A stretch of DNA of 40,691 nt from Candidatus Methanophagales archaeon (GCA_025435355.1 JANJFQ010000005.1:1-40691), one strand, 5' to 3'. Shown: positions 1-8,476, numbered from the stretch's first letter. Notes: generated from the sequence alone by a model not told the origin. Numbers and translations: made by a program.

Positions 1-264
1 ACGAGGAAGAAGATAGAAAGGAGTAAGGGAAGAATAGAAAACAGGCTTAGAGAGCTTAATGTGCATATACCTTCGGATGCGAATTTTTATATTTTGGACG
101 TGGTAAAAGCGGAGGAAGTGAAAAGAGAGCTTTTGAAGCATGGACTCCTGGTGAGAGATTGCACCTCTTTTGGCTTGCCTTCTTATATAAGGTTTTCAGT
201 GAGAAAGGATGAGGAGAATGAGCGGTTAATAGATGCATTGACTGTGCTCCCTGTGGACTTATGA
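1..264 (+). CDS. cobD: CobD-like PLP-dependent aminotransferase, C-terminal part
   Basis: This is the last ~87 codons of a gene that enters from the left edge; the frame is open from base 1. The tail reads LLVRDCTSFGLPSYIRFSVR, which is typical of the C-terminal domain of class I/II aminotransferases of the histidinol-phosphate aminotransferase / threonine-phosphate decarboxylase (CobD) type, where the final Arg binds the substrate phosphate or carboxylate. CobD makes aminopropanol phosphate for the nucleotide loop of cobalamin. The catalytic Lys lies outside the window. I prefer CobD over HisC because cbiS, cobS, cobY and cobT follow, but the fragment alone cannot separate them. Confidence 0.75.
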   Translation, partial: TRKKIERSKGRIENRLRELNVHIPSDANFYILDVVKAEEVKRELLKHGLLVRDCTSFGLPSYIRFSVRKDEENERLIDALTVLPVDL

Positions 265-393
265 ATACTAAAACATAATTTTAATATTTTTACCGCTTTG
301 GATATAATAAATAATGAGATAAGACATTCCAATTTTTTTCTTGGCTAATAAATACCAAAGAGAGTCATGGTTAGGAGATTATTTTTTAATCTC

Positions 394-594
394 TTATTTT
401 AAAATCGTCAATCGTTTTAAATCCTGCTCAGTCCATTTAGCCTGTTTTTCAATCATGCTCTCAATGGTCATTTCAACCACTTCTCTTATGTTTTTTAATG
501 CTTCTTCTTTGGTGTACCCCCCGGTAGCTCCTCCTTTATCTTCAAGGGCAGGACAATATGCATGCCACCGCTCTTCATCAGGTTCAACCACCAC
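394..594 (-). pseudogene. HicB-family antitoxin remnant, 5' end missing
   Basis: The frame reads VVVEPDEERWHAYCPALEDK, then GGATGGYTKEEALKNI. This is the partially degraded RNase-H-like HicB fold seen in type II HicAB antitoxins. The normal N-terminal strand is missing: the frame meets a stop just before position 600, where a cobT-like tail begins. No HicA-like toxin lies on either side. I infer a truncated orphan antitoxin. A GTG at 594 could still start a 66-residue product, so residual expression cannot be excluded. Confidence 0.6.
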
Positions 595-605
595 TTTGAG
601 TATAC

Positions 606-704
606 TTTTTCAGACACTCCCTCCTCTTCAAAAGTTGCCATCTCATTCAATATTTTGCAAGCTGCCAAATTTTTATGAGAAAAGCTTGCGGCAACGCCCA
701 TCAT
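606..704 (-). pseudogene. Remnant of the 3' end of a cobT-like gene
   Basis: The minus strand encodes ACKILNEMATFEEEGVSEK, which matches the C-terminus of the intact CobT in this window ([19 protein letters not shown], ending near 5240) almost residue for residue. Only about 30 codons survive. It abuts the HicB remnant on one side and a beta-helix fragment on the other. I infer an old duplicated or displaced cobT copy that has been deleted down to its tail. Confidence 0.65.
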
Positions 705-837
705 CGTTTACCCCAGCACCTACACCGAGAATGTGGATGTGAACAAAGACCACCTGACCATCAAATCGGAGAGCTGGACTGAAGCAACGATCGCTCAGGC
801 TGCAAATTCAAATACAAATGATCATGTCTTTATATAA
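700..837 (+). pseudogene. Fragment of a right-handed beta-helix (NosD/PbH1-like) surface protein
   Basis: The frame reads IIVYPSTYTENVDVNKDHLT and then IKSES..ATIAQAANSN, ending at a stop at 837. This is the characteristic first coil of parallel beta-helix repeat proteins (GTYTENV...LTIKSE...TIV). No start codon or signal peptide is present, and only about 45 codons remain, so it is a fragment. Archaeal proteins of this type are usually large secreted or S-layer-associated proteins. Confidence 0.6.
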
Positions 838-895
838 TTGGATGTATTATAATATTATTAAGTGTTGATGAGGTAAAGGAAAAGGAAGAAAAGGA

Positions 896-1156
896 ATGAC
901 CATAGAACGTATTAAAGTGAACGAAAATTACCAGCTTACCATTCCCGAAGAAATACGAAAGGAAATCTTGATAGAGGCAGGCGATGAGATAGAGATGGTG
1001 GTCAACGAAAAGAAGGAAGTAATTATTTGTAAGGTGAAGAAGGGACCTGTGGAGGATAGCTTTGGAATTTGGCTAGGAGAAAAAAGCGGGATTGATTATG
1101 TGAATGAGATCCGGGATGACGCTGAGCAAAGGTTGAAGGAGAGAGGCATTGAATGA
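896..1156 (+). CDS. vapB: AbrB/MazE-type antitoxin (VapB)
   Basis: An 86-residue protein with an N-terminal SpoVT/AbrB swapped-hairpin DNA-binding domain (YQLTIPEEIRKEILIEAGDE, residues ~12-31) followed by a short acidic tail suited to binding a PIN toxin. Its 3' end overlaps the start of vapC, so the pair is translationally coupled. In such modules the antitoxin neutralises the nuclease and represses its own promoter. An AT-rich stretch with a TATA-like element lies at about 830-850. Confidence 0.85.
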   Translation: MTIERIKVNENYQLTIPEEIRKEILIEAGDEIEMVVNEKKEVIICKVKKGPVEDSFGIWLGEKSGIDYVNEIRDDAEQRLKERGIE

Positions 1157-1532
1157 AGTTGTTCTTGACACAGATATACTAATTGATCACTTGCGTGGTC
1201 TTGAAAAGGCAAAAGAATATCTTAAGAGGATAGAAAATAGCAAAGTACGTGGGGTTATTTCGGTTATAACAGAAGCGGAATTAGCTGCCGGGGAAAGTAT
1301 GAAAGACATTTTAGTGCAGATGAAAGTTAGGAGGTTGGTAAGATTCTTAGAAAAAGTTGAAGTCACTTCAGAAATTGCGTGGATGGCTGGTGAACTGAGG
1401 CGTGATTATAAATGCCGGTTGATGGATGCGTTGATTGCAGCGACTGCCATGAATTTGAACTTAAAACGGGTGACCAGAAATGTTAAACATTATGAAAAGA
1501 TTACAGGGCTGGAAGTAGAGGAACCATATTAA
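1149..1532 (+). CDS. vapC: PIN-domain ribonuclease toxin (VapC)
   Basis: A 127-residue PIN-domain protein. The N-terminal VVLDTDILIDHLRG carries the first catalytic Asp, and the conserved Glu is in VITEAELAAG. Later acidic residues are in CRLMDALIAATAMNLN and a C-terminal VTRNVKHYEKI. VapC toxins cleave RNA, commonly initiator tRNA or rRNA. The start is probably TTG at 1149, overlapping vapB by 8 nt, because no ATG exists in frame. All four acidic positions expected for the metal site appear present, so it looks intact. Confidence 0.88.
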   Translation: MNEVVLDTDILIDHLRGLEKAKEYLKRIENSKVRGVISVITEAELAAGESMKDILVQMKVRRLVRFLEKVEVTSEIAWMAGELRRDYKCRLMDALIAATAMNLNLKRVTRNVKHYEKITGLEVEEPY

Positions 1533-1721
1533 GGAGAGTCGGTCAATGCCTCAGAAAGAGCATCCGTAAACGGATTAAAAAAGAAATTGGAGATTGTAGA
1601 TGTTGATCTGCATCTAAAGCTGAACATTGACTGTATTGTCGGTAGAAATTTATTTGGCGAGATAGACATTCATTTATTGAAAAAAATCGGAAGTTTTATA
1701 TCCACTTTTCTTCCATCATAA
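1533..1721 (+). pseudogene. Open frame without start, probable gene remnant
   Basis: Directly after the vapC stop and in the same frame is a 62-codon open stretch with no plausible start. It contains LKKKLEIVDVDLHLKLNIDC and ends ..GSFISTFLPS. Composition and codon use look coding, but I do not recognise the family. The rest of the gap to 1794 shows nothing clear. It may be the C-terminal end of a displaced gene. Confidence 0.3.
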
Positions 1722-1794
1722 AAGTGGGTGGTGAATCTAAAACAAGAAATATTACGACTGGATACCCGCAATAAGGCTATGGGCGTGATAAAAC

Positions 1795-2850
1795 ATGGAA
1801 ATAGAGAAAACGAAAAAATACATTGTAGTGTATGGAGATTTCAAAGTTTTGAGTTCTGCGGTTTATAACGGTGGTTTCGTTAGTGCGAAAACGATAATAA
1901 ATTTGAACGTGAGCAATGATTTTACAGGAAACGCTTTTGAAATGTTCGACTCTTTCGTTAAGGAAAGGAGTTTAGGAGAAAGAGAAGTAGTTGGAATGAT
2001 GACTGCGGTGCCAATGGAGAATGCGGTGATTCAGAAGAAAAAGGATATAACGGCTATTATAACTGCCGGGATATCTAAATCGCCTTCAAAATCAACTTCG
2101 ACGATAAACATAATTTTAATGATAGAAAAGGACTTGTCTCAATCTGCAATGGCGAATACGATAATTGTAGCGACAGAAGCGAAAACAGCGGCTTTATTCG
2201 AGCTTGACGTGAAGAATGAGCACGGTGACCTGTTCACTGGCGACTCTACGGATTCCGTGGTTGTTGCTTGTTATGGTTATAGGAACGAAAAAGCAGGTAG
2301 TGAAAATGAGGAGATATTTGCAGGTAAGGCGACGAAGTTAGGAAGGGCTATATACGAGGTTGTGAGGGAAGGAGTAAAGGAAGCTCTTTTTCGGCACGAT
2401 AAGTTAAAAGCGGACAGACAGATACTAAAAAGGCTGGAGGAGCGAGGGATACATTTAGAGGATATGGTGTCAACGGCTTTAGAACTTTATACACCCGCGG
2501 AAGGAGAGAATAAGGATATAGCGGTGATAAAAGAACGACTTGAAGAAACGATAAAGAAAGAATGTTCGGATGTGAACGTGGCATTGCTACTGGCATCGGC
2601 ATTTCGCATGGATGAGGAAGAGATAAGAAGTGGTAGAGCAGGAAAGGCGGGAGAAGCCGACGCAGTCTGTATTGTTGCTGATGAGCTAATAGGGATTAAC
2701 ATAGCAGAATACATAGGGGGTAAAAAAGCGCTTTTTAATTTCTTTTATTATGATACGAGGAAGCCGGGGATATTGAGCCGGTTGGATGTGTTCATGGACG
2801 ATGCTATCGGTGGACTGATAGCCGGGTGCATGAGTAAGATGTTAGGATAA
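1795..2850 (+). CDS. cbiS: Bifunctional adenosylcobinamide hydrolase / alpha-ribazole phosphatase CbiS
   Basis: A 351-residue fusion. Residues ~1-215 are CbiZ (VLSSAVYNGGFVSAKTIINL, then TAGISKSPSKST), the amidohydrolase that converts adenosylcobinamide to adenosylcobyric acid during corrinoid salvage. Residues ~216-351 are CobZ, a PgpA-like phosphatase that makes alpha-ribazole from alpha-ribazole phosphate. In-frame stops (TGA, TAA) just upstream of ATG 1795 fix the start. It lies 7 nt before cobS and probably shares its transcript. The CbiZ-CobZ fusion is known from archaea as CbiS. Confidence 0.9.
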   Translation: MEIEKTKKYIVVYGDFKVLSSAVYNGGFVSAKTIINLNVSNDFTGNAFEMFDSFVKERSLGEREVVGMMTAVPMENAVIQKKKDITAIITAGISKSPSKSTSTINIILMIEKDLSQSAMANTIIVATEAKTAALFELDVKNEHGDLFTGDSTDSVVVACYGYRNEKAGSENEEIFAGKATKLGRAIYEVVREGVKEALFRHDKLKADRQILKRLEERGIHLEDMVSTALELYTPAEGENKDIAVIKERLEETIKKECSDVNVALLLASAFRMDEEEIRSGRAGKAGEADAVCIVADELIGINIAEYIGGKKALFNFFYYDTRKPGILSRLDVFMDDAIGGLIAGCMSKMLG

Positions 2851-2857
2851 GATTGTT

Positions 2858-3595
2858 ATGCGGATAAAATCAATGCTTGATGTAATCAGTTTCTTAACGC
2901 AAATACCGGTAAGAAGGGATATAAAAATAGAAGAAGTAGCAGCTAAAAGTTACCTCTTCCCTTTCGTTGCTTTATTGATTGGTGCTCTGGTCTCGGCAAT
3001 AGCATTTCTTTCTTTCGGTTCTTTACCGGATGAGATTGCGGCTTTGCTCACTCTTCTCTCTATTTATCTCATTACAGGTCTGATGCATCTGGATGGTTTG
3101 GCGGATTTCTTTGATGGTGTAATGGCAAGTGGGAGTAGAAGAGAGAAGATAAAAGCGATGAAGGACGTAAAAATAGGGATTTCTGGTTTGTTCTCTACCG
3201 TCATCATCCTTCTTTTGAATTTATTCTGTATAAAAACTATCTGTTCAGGAACGACAATCCAAGATTTTGCTCGTGTATTTATAATAGCAGAAGTATCCGC
3301 GAAAATAAGCATGAATACCTGTATGTTCTTCGGGAAAGGGTTTAAAGAAGGAATGGGTGATTTGTTTATACGCTCGCTTACAAAATCTAAATATGTGCTC
3401 GCACTTCTTTCTTCTATTCTCATTTCTTTAATTATTACCCAAGTTTCTTTTCTTTTCCTTAGCGTGCTTACAGGTATTATAGTCGCGGTTTTTATGTCCT
3501 ATGTTGCAAAAAATAAGTTTGGCGTGGTAACCGGAGATGTAATGGGTGCTTCCAATGAAATCGCAAGATGCGTTACTTTACTTTTGTTTGTATAG
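2858..3595 (+). CDS. cobS: Adenosylcobinamide-GDP ribazoletransferase (cobalamin synthase) CobS
   Basis: A 245-residue integral membrane protein of usual length with several hydrophobic segments. The signature GLMHLDGLADFFDGVMA gives the Asp-rich metal-binding motif of the family. It joins adenosylcobinamide-GDP to alpha-ribazole in the membrane, the last assembly step of adenosylcobalamin. It follows cbiS by 7 nt, consistent with one operon. The N-terminus (MRIKSMLDVISFLTQIPV) matches the usual CobS start. Confidence 0.93.
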   Translation: MRIKSMLDVISFLTQIPVRRDIKIEEVAAKSYLFPFVALLIGALVSAIAFLSFGSLPDEIAALLTLLSIYLITGLMHLDGLADFFDGVMASGSRREKIKAMKDVKIGISGLFSTVIILLLNLFCIKTICSGTTIQDFARVFIIAEVSAKISMNTCMFFGKGFKEGMGDLFIRSLTKSKYVLALLSSILISLIITQVSFLFLSVLTGIIVAVFMSYVAKNKFGVVTGDVMGASNEIARCVTLLLFV

Positions 3596-3605
3596 CTCTT
3601 TTTTT

Positions 3606-3860
3606 TCATAGTTCCTTTATTCTCTTCTCAAATTCTTCATCCCACTCTTTTCTTATCCTCTCAATCTCCTCAGATGCTCCTTTTAACTTGTCTATCCCCC
3701 TTAACTTCGATAGTTTCACCACTGGCTTTAGTATCACCATCTCCTGTCTTCTTTCTATCAACAATTTATCGCCCTTAGATAGCCCCAGTTCTTTCCTTAT
3801 CCATGCAGGAATGACAATTTGCCCCTTCGCCGACAGTTTTACTATTTCCATTTTTACCAC
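3606..3860 (-). CDS. AbrB/SpoVT-family DNA-binding antitoxin, orphan
   Basis: An 84-residue protein with the AbrB-type motif LSAKGQIVIPAWIRKELGLS (residues ~9-28) and a charged coiled C-terminus (EEIERIRKEWDEEFEKRI) like antitoxins of PIN toxins. No PIN gene follows, because cobS ends 10 nt beyond its stop on the other strand. It is therefore an orphan antitoxin or regulator. ATG 3851 (MEIVK) is an equally possible start. A TATA-like element (read on the minus strand) lies near 3872. Confidence 0.75.
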   Translation of the reverse strand: MVKMEIVKLSAKGQIVIPAWIRKELGLSKGDKLLIERRQEMVILKPVVKLSKLRGIDKLKGASEEIERIRKEWDEEFEKRIKEL

Positions 3861-3955
3861 TTCCCTATATATGTAAGAATGTTATTTAAAGTTTCACTCT
3901 ATTATAAAGGAACTCTCTTTATTCCCTCCATATCATTAAACCCTTTATCAAAAAA

Positions 3956-4267
3956 TCATCCATTGACAACGCCCTTTTCAAAATATTTGAAACTTCCGAA
4001 AGATGGACAATAAAATCTCCTCTCGAAATCGTTCCAATCTTCTATGTTCATCCCCAGGTCAGCGCTGTCAAAGAATTTAGTTAGATATATCTTCTTTTTT
4101 GGCACTATATTCAAATAGCCCTTTCCTTTTATTACAAATACTTCTTTGCTCTCTTTTAGTTCTTCCGCTTGTTGGTTCAATATTTCCTATTCGTCTAACT
4201 TATCCTCTATCTCTTCAATTATTGCTCTGATCTCTTTTCTATTCACCAACACCATGTCTTTGGGCAT
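3956..4267 (-). pseudogene. Antitoxin-like small gene interrupted by an in-frame amber codon
   Basis: From ATG 4267 the frame reads MPKDMVLVNRKEIRAIIEEI, then EDKLDE, a TAG, and continues EILNQQAEELKESKEVFVIK to a stop at 3956. The part before the TAG is a charged helix typical of small antitoxins. Reading through gives about 102 residues. TAG is an ordinary stop in clear genes of this window (for example the epimerase and khtU), so I read this as a nonsense mutation of a Glu or Lys codon. The downstream part could alternatively start on its own from TTG 4180. Confidence 0.4.
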
Positions 4268-4500
4268 CTTTCACCTCCACGTACCCCTTCAAATTTAAGC
4301 ACTGAAAGCTTATCCAGGTATTCCCCTGTTTTTGCATCTTGATTGCACATCCGATCAATCTCTTGAACTGTTTTAAAGGACAATGCAAGTCTTGCCGCAT
4401 CTGTTTCCGAAAATGTCTTTTTCAACTCGACTTTTACTGCTTCTGGCGACACAGCAGCATCGCATAGATATTTTTTCTTTGGAAAAGAAAGCTTGACCAA
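4243..4500 (-). CDS. Small protein of unknown function
   Basis: An 85-codon frame (start TTG 4500) reading VKLSFPKKKYLCDAAVSPEA, then VKVELKKTFSETDAARLALS, and overlapping the next minus-strand frame by 25 nt. I do not recognise the family. The overlap and order suggest a small operon with the broken gene at 3956-4267 and perhaps the AbrB gene at 3606. No strong start codon or ribosome-binding site is visible, so it may itself be a remnant. Confidence 0.35.
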   Translation of the reverse strand: MVKLSFPKKKYLCDAAVSPEAVKVELKKTFSETDAARLALSFKTVQEIDRMCNQDAKTGEYLDKLSVLKFEGVRGGERCPKTWCW

Positions 4501-4518
4501 AGAAACTATTATTTTTAA

Positions 4519-4543
4519 TCAAACTTTTTTTAAAAAAGTTTGA
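4519..4543. repeat. Palindromic element, core copy before cobY
   Basis: A near-perfect palindrome of TCAAACTTTT and its complement with a T/A-rich centre, ending at the base before the cobY ATG. Its arms match the arms of the ~35-bp element found in glmS, the epimerase gene and the transposase remnant, without the GCGAAGCG end. It could fold as a hairpin in the cobY leader. Confidence 0.5.
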
Positions 4544-5107
4544 ATGATTGCGATAATCCTTGCAGGAGGAAAGAGCAGCCGGTTGGGTAAAGATAAAGGG
4601 GTTATAGCGATAGGAGGCAAAAAGATGATAGATATAGTTATAGAAAGCGTAAGAGAATCAAAAGCGGAAGATTTATTCATCGCCACTTCTACAAACGCCC
4701 CTATGACACGAAAATACTGCGAGAGGAAAGAATATAAGGTAATAGAAACACCAGGAGAAGGTTATCATGAGGATTTACGCTATTTGCTAGTGCGTCATCC
4801 GGAATTCGTATCCATCGCATGCGATATTCCGTTCATAAAGGGCGAGCATATTAATGCAATTACTGATTTTTATTATGAGAAGAGTAGCAACGTCAGTATT
4901 ACAGGCGCAGTCCCGCTGGATAGATTACCTTCTTATGTGGCTCCATCTTATGTATTTGAATACGAGAATAGGGAATTAGTTGCATTTGGCTTGAACATCG
5001 TTACTAATGCGAAAAAGAATTTACCTTTTGTATTCAATGACCCTTTGCTCGCTATAAATATAAATACTGCTTATGATTTGAGGTATTTGTTTAGTGCCTT
5101 TTTATAA
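4544..5107 (+). CDS. cobY: Adenosylcobinamide-phosphate guanylyltransferase CobY
   Basis: A 187-residue MobA-like nucleotidyltransferase beginning MIAIILAGGKSSRLGKDKG, the GTP-binding loop of the archaeal enzyme that replaces bacterial CobU. It activates adenosylcobinamide phosphate to adenosylcobinamide-GDP, the substrate of CobS. Length is normal for CobY. The ATG directly follows a palindrome. The last two codons and the stop (TTT TTA TAA) fall within the 3'-end repeat at 5099-5137. Confidence 0.9.
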   Translation: MIAIILAGGKSSRLGKDKGVIAIGGKKMIDIVIESVRESKAEDLFIATSTNAPMTRKYCERKEYKVIETPGEGYHEDLRYLLVRHPEFVSIACDIPFIKGEHINAITDFYYEKSSNVSITGAVPLDRLPSYVAPSYVFEYENRELVAFGLNIVTNAKKNLPFVFNDPLLAININTAYDLRYLFSAFL

Positions 5108-5137
5108 CCACACGATTACACAGATTTTCACGAGAAA
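5099..5137 (+). repeat. 3'-end repeat, copy 1 (supplies cobY stop)
   Basis: The sequence TTATAACCACACGATTACAC, then AGATTTTCACGAGAAA, is shared with copies at 20788, 8440 (minus) and 13432 (minus). The TAA of TTATAACC is the cobY stop codon. Internally it shows a spaced CAC(A/G)GATT-like period. It lies between convergent cobY and cobT. Confidence 0.8.
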
Positions 5138-5237
5138 TAGTGAAGATACAAGAAGTCAGAAATCACATAGATTTCAAAAAATTCAAAAATTCAGGCAATT
5201 TCTGAGCTTTTGGCAATTTTTTATATCCGCTATACAA

Positions 5238-6293
5238 TTACCCCTTTCCTTCTTTCTCCGCGACACCTGCTTCTTCGAACGTAGCCATCTCCTGCAGTAT
5301 CTTACAAGAAGCTTCTACGATACCCATTGCAATAGCGGCTCCTGTCCCTTCTCCCAGGCGCATTTTCAGATCAAATAGCGGTTCGAGTCCAATATAGTCT
5401 AATATGGCACGATGCCCGCTCTCAACCGAGAGATGGGATGCAATGAGGTAATCCTTTACCATCGGTTTTAAGTCGTATGCGATAAGAGCAGCAGCTCCTG
5501 AAATGAAACCATCTATAACAACAGGGATTTTGCGCGATGCAGCAGCGAGCATCACCCCTGCCATTCCACCTATCTCAAACCCACCTATTTTCGCTAAAAT
5601 ATCTATTGCATCCTCTCTATTTGGTTTATTAACTTCTAAAGCTCGTTTTATTACTCCCATCTTCCTCTCAAGCCCTTCATCGTCTAAACCTGTTCCCCGC
5701 CCAGTTACTTTTTCCACTTCTTGTCCCGTCATAAAAGATACGACCGCGCTGCTCGGTGTTGTATTTCCTATACCCATGTCACCTGTGCCCACTATATCTA
5801 CACCTTTCTCTATCTCGCTCTCCAGAACTTCTATTCCCGCTTCTATTGACTTTTTCGCATCTTCATAGCTCATAGCTGGTCCTCCTGTCATATTAGCGGT
5901 GCCATAAGCAATTTTCTTAACAACCAAATTTTGATGTGGCTCAATATCTGCTGCTACACCCATATCCACGACGACGACCCTTGCACCGATATGCCTTGCG
6001 AGAACGTTTATTCCCGCGCCTCCCCTTAAGAAATTATAAACCATTTGCGGTGTTACTTCCTGGGGATAAGCACTCACCGCAGCGCCGTGGTCACCAGCCA
6101 TTGTTATTATCACCTTGTCCTTTACCTCAGGCATGAAATTCCCTGTAATGCCTGCAACTTTCACCGAAAGGTCTTCCAAAATGCCTAAACTACGCTGTGG
6201 TTTTGTGAGTGTATCCTGTCTCTCTCTCGCCAGTCTCATTGATTCCTGGTCAAGCGCCCCTATCTTTTCCATCACTTCTTTTATCTTGTCCAT
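5238..6293 (-). CDS. cobT: Nicotinate-nucleotide:dimethylbenzimidazole phosphoribosyltransferase CobT
   Basis: A protein of about 351 residues of standard CobT length. It has the N-terminal [20 protein letters not shown], the glycine-rich [16 protein letters not shown], and near the C-terminus [12 protein letters not shown] carrying the presumed catalytic Glu. It makes alpha-ribazole phosphate from a lower-ligand base, the substrate of the CobZ half of CbiS. I prefer the start at ATG 6293 (MDKIKEVME); ATG 6305 or TTG 6332 also work, and the longest form overlaps the preceding gene by 4 nt. It is the last gene of the minus-strand sulfate-activation operon. Confidence 0.92.
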   Translation of the reverse strand: MDKIKEVMEKIGALDQESMRLARERQDTLTKPQRSLGILEDLSVKVAGITGNFMPEVKDKVIITMAGDHGAAVSAYPQEVTPQMVYNFLRGGAGINVLARHIGARVVVVDMGVAADIEPHQNLVVKKIAYGTANMTGGPAMSYEDAKKSIEAGIEVLESEIEKGVDIVGTGDMGIGNTTPSSAVVSFMTGQEVEKVTGRGTGLDDEGLERKMGVIKRALEVNKPNREDAIDILAKIGGFEIGGMAGVMLAAASRKIPVVIDGFISGAAALIAYDLKPMVKDYLIASHLSVESGHRAILDYIGLEPLFDLKMRLGEGTGAAIAMGIVEASCKILQEMATFEEAGVAEKEGKG

Positions 6294-6312
6294 GAGATAA
6301 ACCATAATATCA

Positions 6313-6346
6313 ACCTTTTTTAAAGTTTTCAAAAGAAAGTTTGTTC
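6313..6346 (-). repeat. Diverged palindromic element at the phosphodiesterase/cobT junction
   Basis: Read on the minus strand, ATTGAACAAACTTTCTTTTG followed by AAAACTTTAAAAAAGGTTGA resembles the arms of the ~35-bp palindromic element. It forms the last codons of the upstream phosphodiesterase gene (IEQTFF, stop). Similarity is weaker than among the copies in glmS and the epimerase gene. Confidence 0.4.
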
Positions 6347-7138
6347 AATCGCAAAAAACACATCCTGCGGTCTCTCTATCTCATAATCTACGTTTACAGT
6401 TATCAGAAATGCATTTTCATGATGGTCACCCTTCAATTTCCCTTCTTTCGTGTGCTCTGGCAACGTCTGTATTTTCGCCTCGCCAAAAGAGCAGAATCCA
6501 TGATCTGAGATTACGATTAACCTGTTGTTCCCGTCTAAGAAACCAGTATCAAATATCAGTTCTCCGATCTTCTCATCCATTTTCTTATACCACTCAACAA
6601 CGTAATCCTCACCCCAGTGGAAGTGCTGAATCCTATCCAGAAGTGTATAAACAGAAATGACAGAATCAGGCTTCTCCGCTAAAAGTTCTTTTGTCTTCTC
6701 TGTAACTCTTTCTAACTCCTCCTCCCATTCTTTTTCATTTGTAGGTAATCCAAAACCAATAGGCTTGAAATTTACTCCAAAAGAGTAAGGAGGCACGACA
6801 AAAGGCACGTTCAATGCTTTTACTTCCTTTCCTTCTTCATGTAGAATATCCCATATAAATTCCACTTTTATGTCTTCTCGCTTTACAATCTCGCCATTGA
6901 CAACGTAGTTCTCATGTTTATGCTCCTCCAGAAGCTTCCCTGAGAACATTCCGCACCAGACAGATGCAGATATAGGCTTCTCCTTCAGGATGAGCTCTTT
7001 GCTCTTTCCCACTTCTATCAAACGCTTAAAGTTCCTTAACTTTTGCAAATTCGGATTTACGACACTCCACGTTGCCGCATCTATACCTAATACGAGGAAT
7101 GTTCCCTGCTTTCTTTGGACTGCATTCATGGCTTCCAA
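6329..7138 (-). CDS. Alkaline-phosphatase-superfamily phosphodiesterase/nucleotide pyrophosphatase
   Basis: A 269-residue protein with metal-ligand motifs of type I phosphodiesterases: LGIDAATW near the N-terminus, [22 protein letters not shown] and GDHHENAFL. The nucleophile region is near [12 protein letters not shown]. No signal peptide or membrane segment is seen, so it is probably cytosolic. It is 33 nt downstream of cysN. A role on a sulfated or phosphorylated product of CysDN, such as APS or PAP, is only inference from position. Its last codons fall in a palindromic element, so the natural C-terminus may have been altered. Confidence 0.8.
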   Translation of the reverse strand: MEAMNAVQRKQGTFLVLGIDAATWSVVNPNLQKLRNFKRLIEVGKSKELILKEKPISASVWCGMFSGKLLEEHKHENYVVNGEIVKREDIKVEFIWDILHEEGKEVKALNVPFVVPPYSFGVNFKPIGFGLPTNEKEWEEELERVTEKTKELLAEKPDSVISVYTLLDRIQHFHWGEDYVVEWYKKMDEKIGELIFDTGFLDGNNRLIVISDHGFCSFGEAKIQTLPEHTKEGKLKGDHHENAFLITVNVDYEIERPQDVFFAIEQTFF

Positions 7139-7171
7139 ACCACCAAAATTAAGTTATGTTCGTAATTAACT

Positions 7172-8440
7172 TTAAAGTGGTGCATCCAGAACCACCCCCG
7201 CACCTATACTTCGCCCATTTTTCACCAGAACGAACCTGCCGAGCTCTGGAACATCAACGAATTTCTCCACTACTAACGGTTCGGTAGCAAAAACAATTGT
7301 TGCCGCATCGTGCTCGTTTATCTCTTTCGGATACTTCTCCATCACTTCTCCAGTCTCTGAATTTATCTTTTCCTTTATCTCCTTTACTTCACATCTCACT
7401 TTTGCGGTTCCGCATCTTAGTTCCAATCTTGCTCCTTTTTTAAGATACTTATCAAGCAGAACAGCTTCGCCCAGAAATTTTTCCGCCGCCAAAGGTGGGT
7501 TTTCTACTACCCCACAAACATCTCCTCTATTTACCTCTCCGTTGATGACAATCCCAACGCAGTCCCCAGCTACTGCTTCCTCCAATTCACCCTCAAAGAC
7601 CTCTATTTTTTCTATTTCCCCGTTTACACTTGTGGGTTTGAAAATTACTTTGTCTCCTTTTCTTAACATGCCCGATTCAACCCTTCCAACTATTGTTCTC
7701 TCACCATCTACCTCATAAACATCCTGGACAACAAACCTCAGTGGTTTCTCTTTTCCTTCCAGAGTCACGCCATCCAATGCCTCTATCAATGTTGGACCCT
7801 CGTACCAATCCAGTTCTTCGCTTCTGTGGTAAATATTGTCACCCTCGATAGCGGATACGGGTATGAAGAGCATTTCTTCTGTTCGGTAGTCAAAAGAATT
7901 TAAAAGCTCGCTTATTTGTTTCTTTACTGTTTCAAACTTCTCTTTATTATAATCCACTGCATCCATCTTATTTACAACCACAAAGACCTGTTTTATGCCG
8001 AGCATTTTAAGCAAGAACATGTGCCTTCCCGTTTGCTCTTGCACGCCTTCTTCCGCCGAAACGACCAAAACCGCTACGTCTGCATGCGAAGCACCTGTAA
8101 GCATGTTCTTTATAAACTCCTTATGCCCCGGCACGTCTGTTATCGTGTAGTAGTTCTTCTTGCTTTTAAACATTAAACTTACCGTGTCTATTGTCCTCTC
8201 TTCTTTCAGCTCGTCCTCAAAAGAGTCGAGGAAATAAGCGAACTCGAACCTGCGCTTATATTCTTCCGCTAATTTCTGTATCTCCTCCACTCTGTCGTCC
8301 ATTATGCTCTCGCTGTCATAAAGCAGTCTTCCTATCAATGTGGACTTACCATGATCCACATGTCCTACGAGAACCACGTTCGTGTTCATCTTTCTACCCT
8401 CCAAAAACACTTCTCGCTCTTCCACCAATTTATCTTCCAT
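7172..8440 (-). CDS. cysN: Sulfate adenylyltransferase subunit 1-like GTPase (CysN)
   Basis: A 422-residue translation-factor-type GTPase. It has G1 GHVDHGKSTLIGRLLYDS, G3 DVPGHKEFI, G4 NKMD and a G5-like VSAIEGDN, followed by two beta-barrel domains as in EF-1A/CysN. With CysD just upstream, the pair should make adenosine 5'-phosphosulfate from ATP and sulfate, driven by GTP hydrolysis. There is no fused APS kinase (CysC) domain and none elsewhere in the window. ATG 8440 overlaps a repeat by one base. Paired cysD makes CysN more likely than an orphan EF-like factor. Confidence 0.88.
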   Translation of the reverse strand: MEDKLVEEREVFLEGRKMNTNVVLVGHVDHGKSTLIGRLLYDSESIMDDRVEEIQKLAEEYKRRFEFAYFLDSFEDELKEERTIDTVSLMFKSKKNYYTITDVPGHKEFIKNMLTGASHADVAVLVVSAEEGVQEQTGRHMFLLKMLGIKQVFVVVNKMDAVDYNKEKFETVKKQISELLNSFDYRTEEMLFIPVSAIEGDNIYHRSEELDWYEGPTLIEALDGVTLEGKEKPLRFVVQDVYEVDGERTIVGRVESGMLRKGDKVIFKPTSVNGEIEKIEVFEGELEEAVAGDCVGIVINGEVNRGDVCGVVENPPLAAEKFLGEAVLLDKYLKKGARLELRCGTAKVRCEVKEIKEKINSETGEVMEKYPKEINEHDAATIVFATEPLVVEKFVDVPELGRFVLVKNGRSIGAGVVLDAPL

Positions 8441-8476
8441 TTTTACATGAGAATCTGTGTAATCTTGTGGTTACAT
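8440..8476 (-). repeat. 3'-end repeat, copy 3 (supplies cysD stop)
   Basis: Minus-strand sequence TAACCACAAGATTACACAGA, then TTCTCATG, matches the repeats at 5099, 20788 and 13432. The first TAA is the cysD stop codon. The element fills the whole cysD-cysN gap inside an operon, so it is transcribed. Confidence 0.8.

Noticed and set aside
3956-4267. Pyrrolysine-containing protein
   Set aside because: TAG terminates several well-supported genes in the window and no pyl gene or methylamine methyltransferase is present here.
7172-8440. Translation elongation factor 1A
   Set aside because: The GTPase motifs fit both, but the adjacent cysD, the C-terminal divergence and operon context favour CysN.
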